Shown one piece after another: positions 5,619 through 6,004 of a stretch of 6,004 nt of DNA. Origin of the DNA: Clostridia bacterium (GTDB lineage Bacteria > Bacillota > Clostridia > HGM11514); the NCBI GenBank assembly GCA_900757255.1, contig CAAENE010000240.1:1-6004 (forward strand), in the 5' to 3' direction. The position numbers and the translations under genes were made by a program. Under the pieces are notes generated by a model. The model was not told the origin of the DNA. It did not search any database and saw nothing but the letters and a program-made list of their open reading frames with translations. The stretch's first letter is position 1; each line of letters begins with the position of its first letter.

Positions 5619-5811
5619 TAAAAAGATATAATTTTAGTAGGTTCTCATAATTTATGCCAAGATATAAATACGTTTATATGCAAAATTTTTAGTATTTTGT
5701 TATTTTCAATATATTTTGAAAAAAATGTTATTTAAAAACATAGTACTATAACAAAATAAAAAATTCTGTAATTTGTATTATGATGTTGTGTAAAAAGTAT
5801 TATTTTAATTC

Positions 5812-5839
5812 TTGAAAAAATATGTGTTAGGTTTATAAT
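5812..5839 (+). promoter_or_regulatory. Promoter of the exported-protein gene
   Basis: TTGAAA at 5812-5817 and TATAAT at 5834-5839 are separated by 16 bases, close to the sigma-A optimum. The expected start is near 5846, about 34 bases before the ATG at 5880. A perfect AAGGAGG (5866-5872) with a 7-base spacer precedes that ATG, which suggests strong expression. Confidence 0.65.
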
Positions 5840-5879
5840 AAAATTGAAAAATAAAACGTTTTTACAAGGAGGAATTAAG

Positions 5880-6004
5880 ATGGAAATGAAGGTTAGTAAA
5901 GGCACGATGCAGAAAATTTCCATCCTGGTATTGGCTGCAATGCTGTTTAGTATGGCTGCCGGATTTTTGCCGGGCGGGATGTTTGCAAATGCAGAAGGGC
6001 CACA
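5880..6004 (+). CDS. Exported protein, N-terminal signal peptide only (cut by window edge)
   Basis: Only the first 41 codons are visible, so the function cannot be named. The N-terminus has a basic region (MEMKVSKGTMQK), a hydrophobic core (about 13-30: ISILVLAAMLFSMAAGFL) and an AxA-type signal peptidase I site, ANA ending at residue 38, followed by EGP. There is no cysteine at the cleavage point, so a lipoprotein is unlikely. The ATG is fixed by the consensus AAGGAGG 7 bases upstream, and a good promoter lies before it. The gene diverges from icd across an AT-rich region and has its own promoter. The mature protein lies beyond the right edge. Confidence 0.8.
   Translation, partial: MEMKVSKGTMQKISILVLAAMLFSMAAGFLPGGMFANAEGP

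Larger units (their letters stand above)
5515..5879. other. AT-rich divergent intergenic region
   Basis: This stretch of about 365 bases separates icd from the exported-protein gene and holds no convincing gene; a 63-codon minus-strand frame at 5732-5923 is low-complexity and overlaps the next gene. It contains the icd promoter with its Rex box, a promoter for the rightward gene, a 12-bp perfect palindrome ATTTTTAAAAAT (5552-5563) in the icd leader, an imperfect 17-bp palindrome ATGTTATTTAAAAACAT (5725-5741), the 10-bp palindrome ATAGTACTAT (5740-5749), and inverted copies of ATTTTGTTAT at 5694-5703 and 5748-5757. In DNA this AT-rich, short palindromes can arise by chance. Confidence 0.6.

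Noticed and set aside
5725..5741. ATGTTATTTAAAAACAT considered as a second full Rex box
   Set aside because: It is 17 bp rather than 18, and its halves (ATGTT/AACAT) lack the TTGTTA/TAACAA core; kept only as an unexplained palindrome.
5732..5923. A 63-codon leftward frame in the AT-rich region
   Set aside because: Its Ile/Phe/Asn-rich composition is what AT-rich DNA yields by chance, and it runs antisense into the exported-protein gene and its promoter.

Overview
The window looks like chromosomal DNA from a low-to-moderate GC Gram-positive anaerobe of the class Clostridia, probably near the Ruminococcaceae/Oscillospiraceae. This is inferred from the gene set (TepA-type ClpP, DUF1385, PrmC, Rex, a stand-alone isocitrate dehydrogenase), the strong Shine-Dalgarno sites, the sigma-A-like promoters and the Rex operator. 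No mobile element, CRISPR array, rRNA or tRNA was seen.

Layout, left to right. (1) A leftward gene, cut by the window edge, encodes a TepA-like serine protease of the ClpP fold. (2) A divergent promoter region (577-699) separates it from a rightward two-gene operon. That operon encodes a DUF1385 membrane protein and PrmC, the methyltransferase acting on peptide release factors; the two genes overlap by 7 bases, and a strong terminator follows at 2469-2520. (3) A convergent gap (2463-2844) holds that terminator, a possible decayed acetyltransferase fragment, and a terminator facing the other way. (4) A leftward operon is read in the order isocitrate dehydrogenase (5507-4356), rex (4325-3672), then a P-loop NTPase joined to an Asp23/Gls24-like domain (3675-2845). 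(5) An AT-rich intergenic region (5515-5879) leads to the start of a rightward gene for an exported protein, cut by the right edge.

The most coherent system is the leftward operon. Its likely promoter (TTGCCT, 17 bp, TATAAT on the minus strand) has its -10 inside an 18-bp near-perfect Rex box at 5582-5599. The NADH/NAD-sensing repressor therefore probably controls its own synthesis together with isocitrate dehydrogenase, a redox enzyme feeding 2-oxoglutarate and glutamate synthesis. The third gene is translationally coupled to rex through an ATGA overlap. It carries an unusual domain pairing and is the least understood member. The isocitrate dehydrogenase start is also odd: the reading frame opens only with TTG, and an out-of-frame ATG sits between it and the ribosome binding site.

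Most other open frames in the window are antisense or out-of-frame shadows of these genes.
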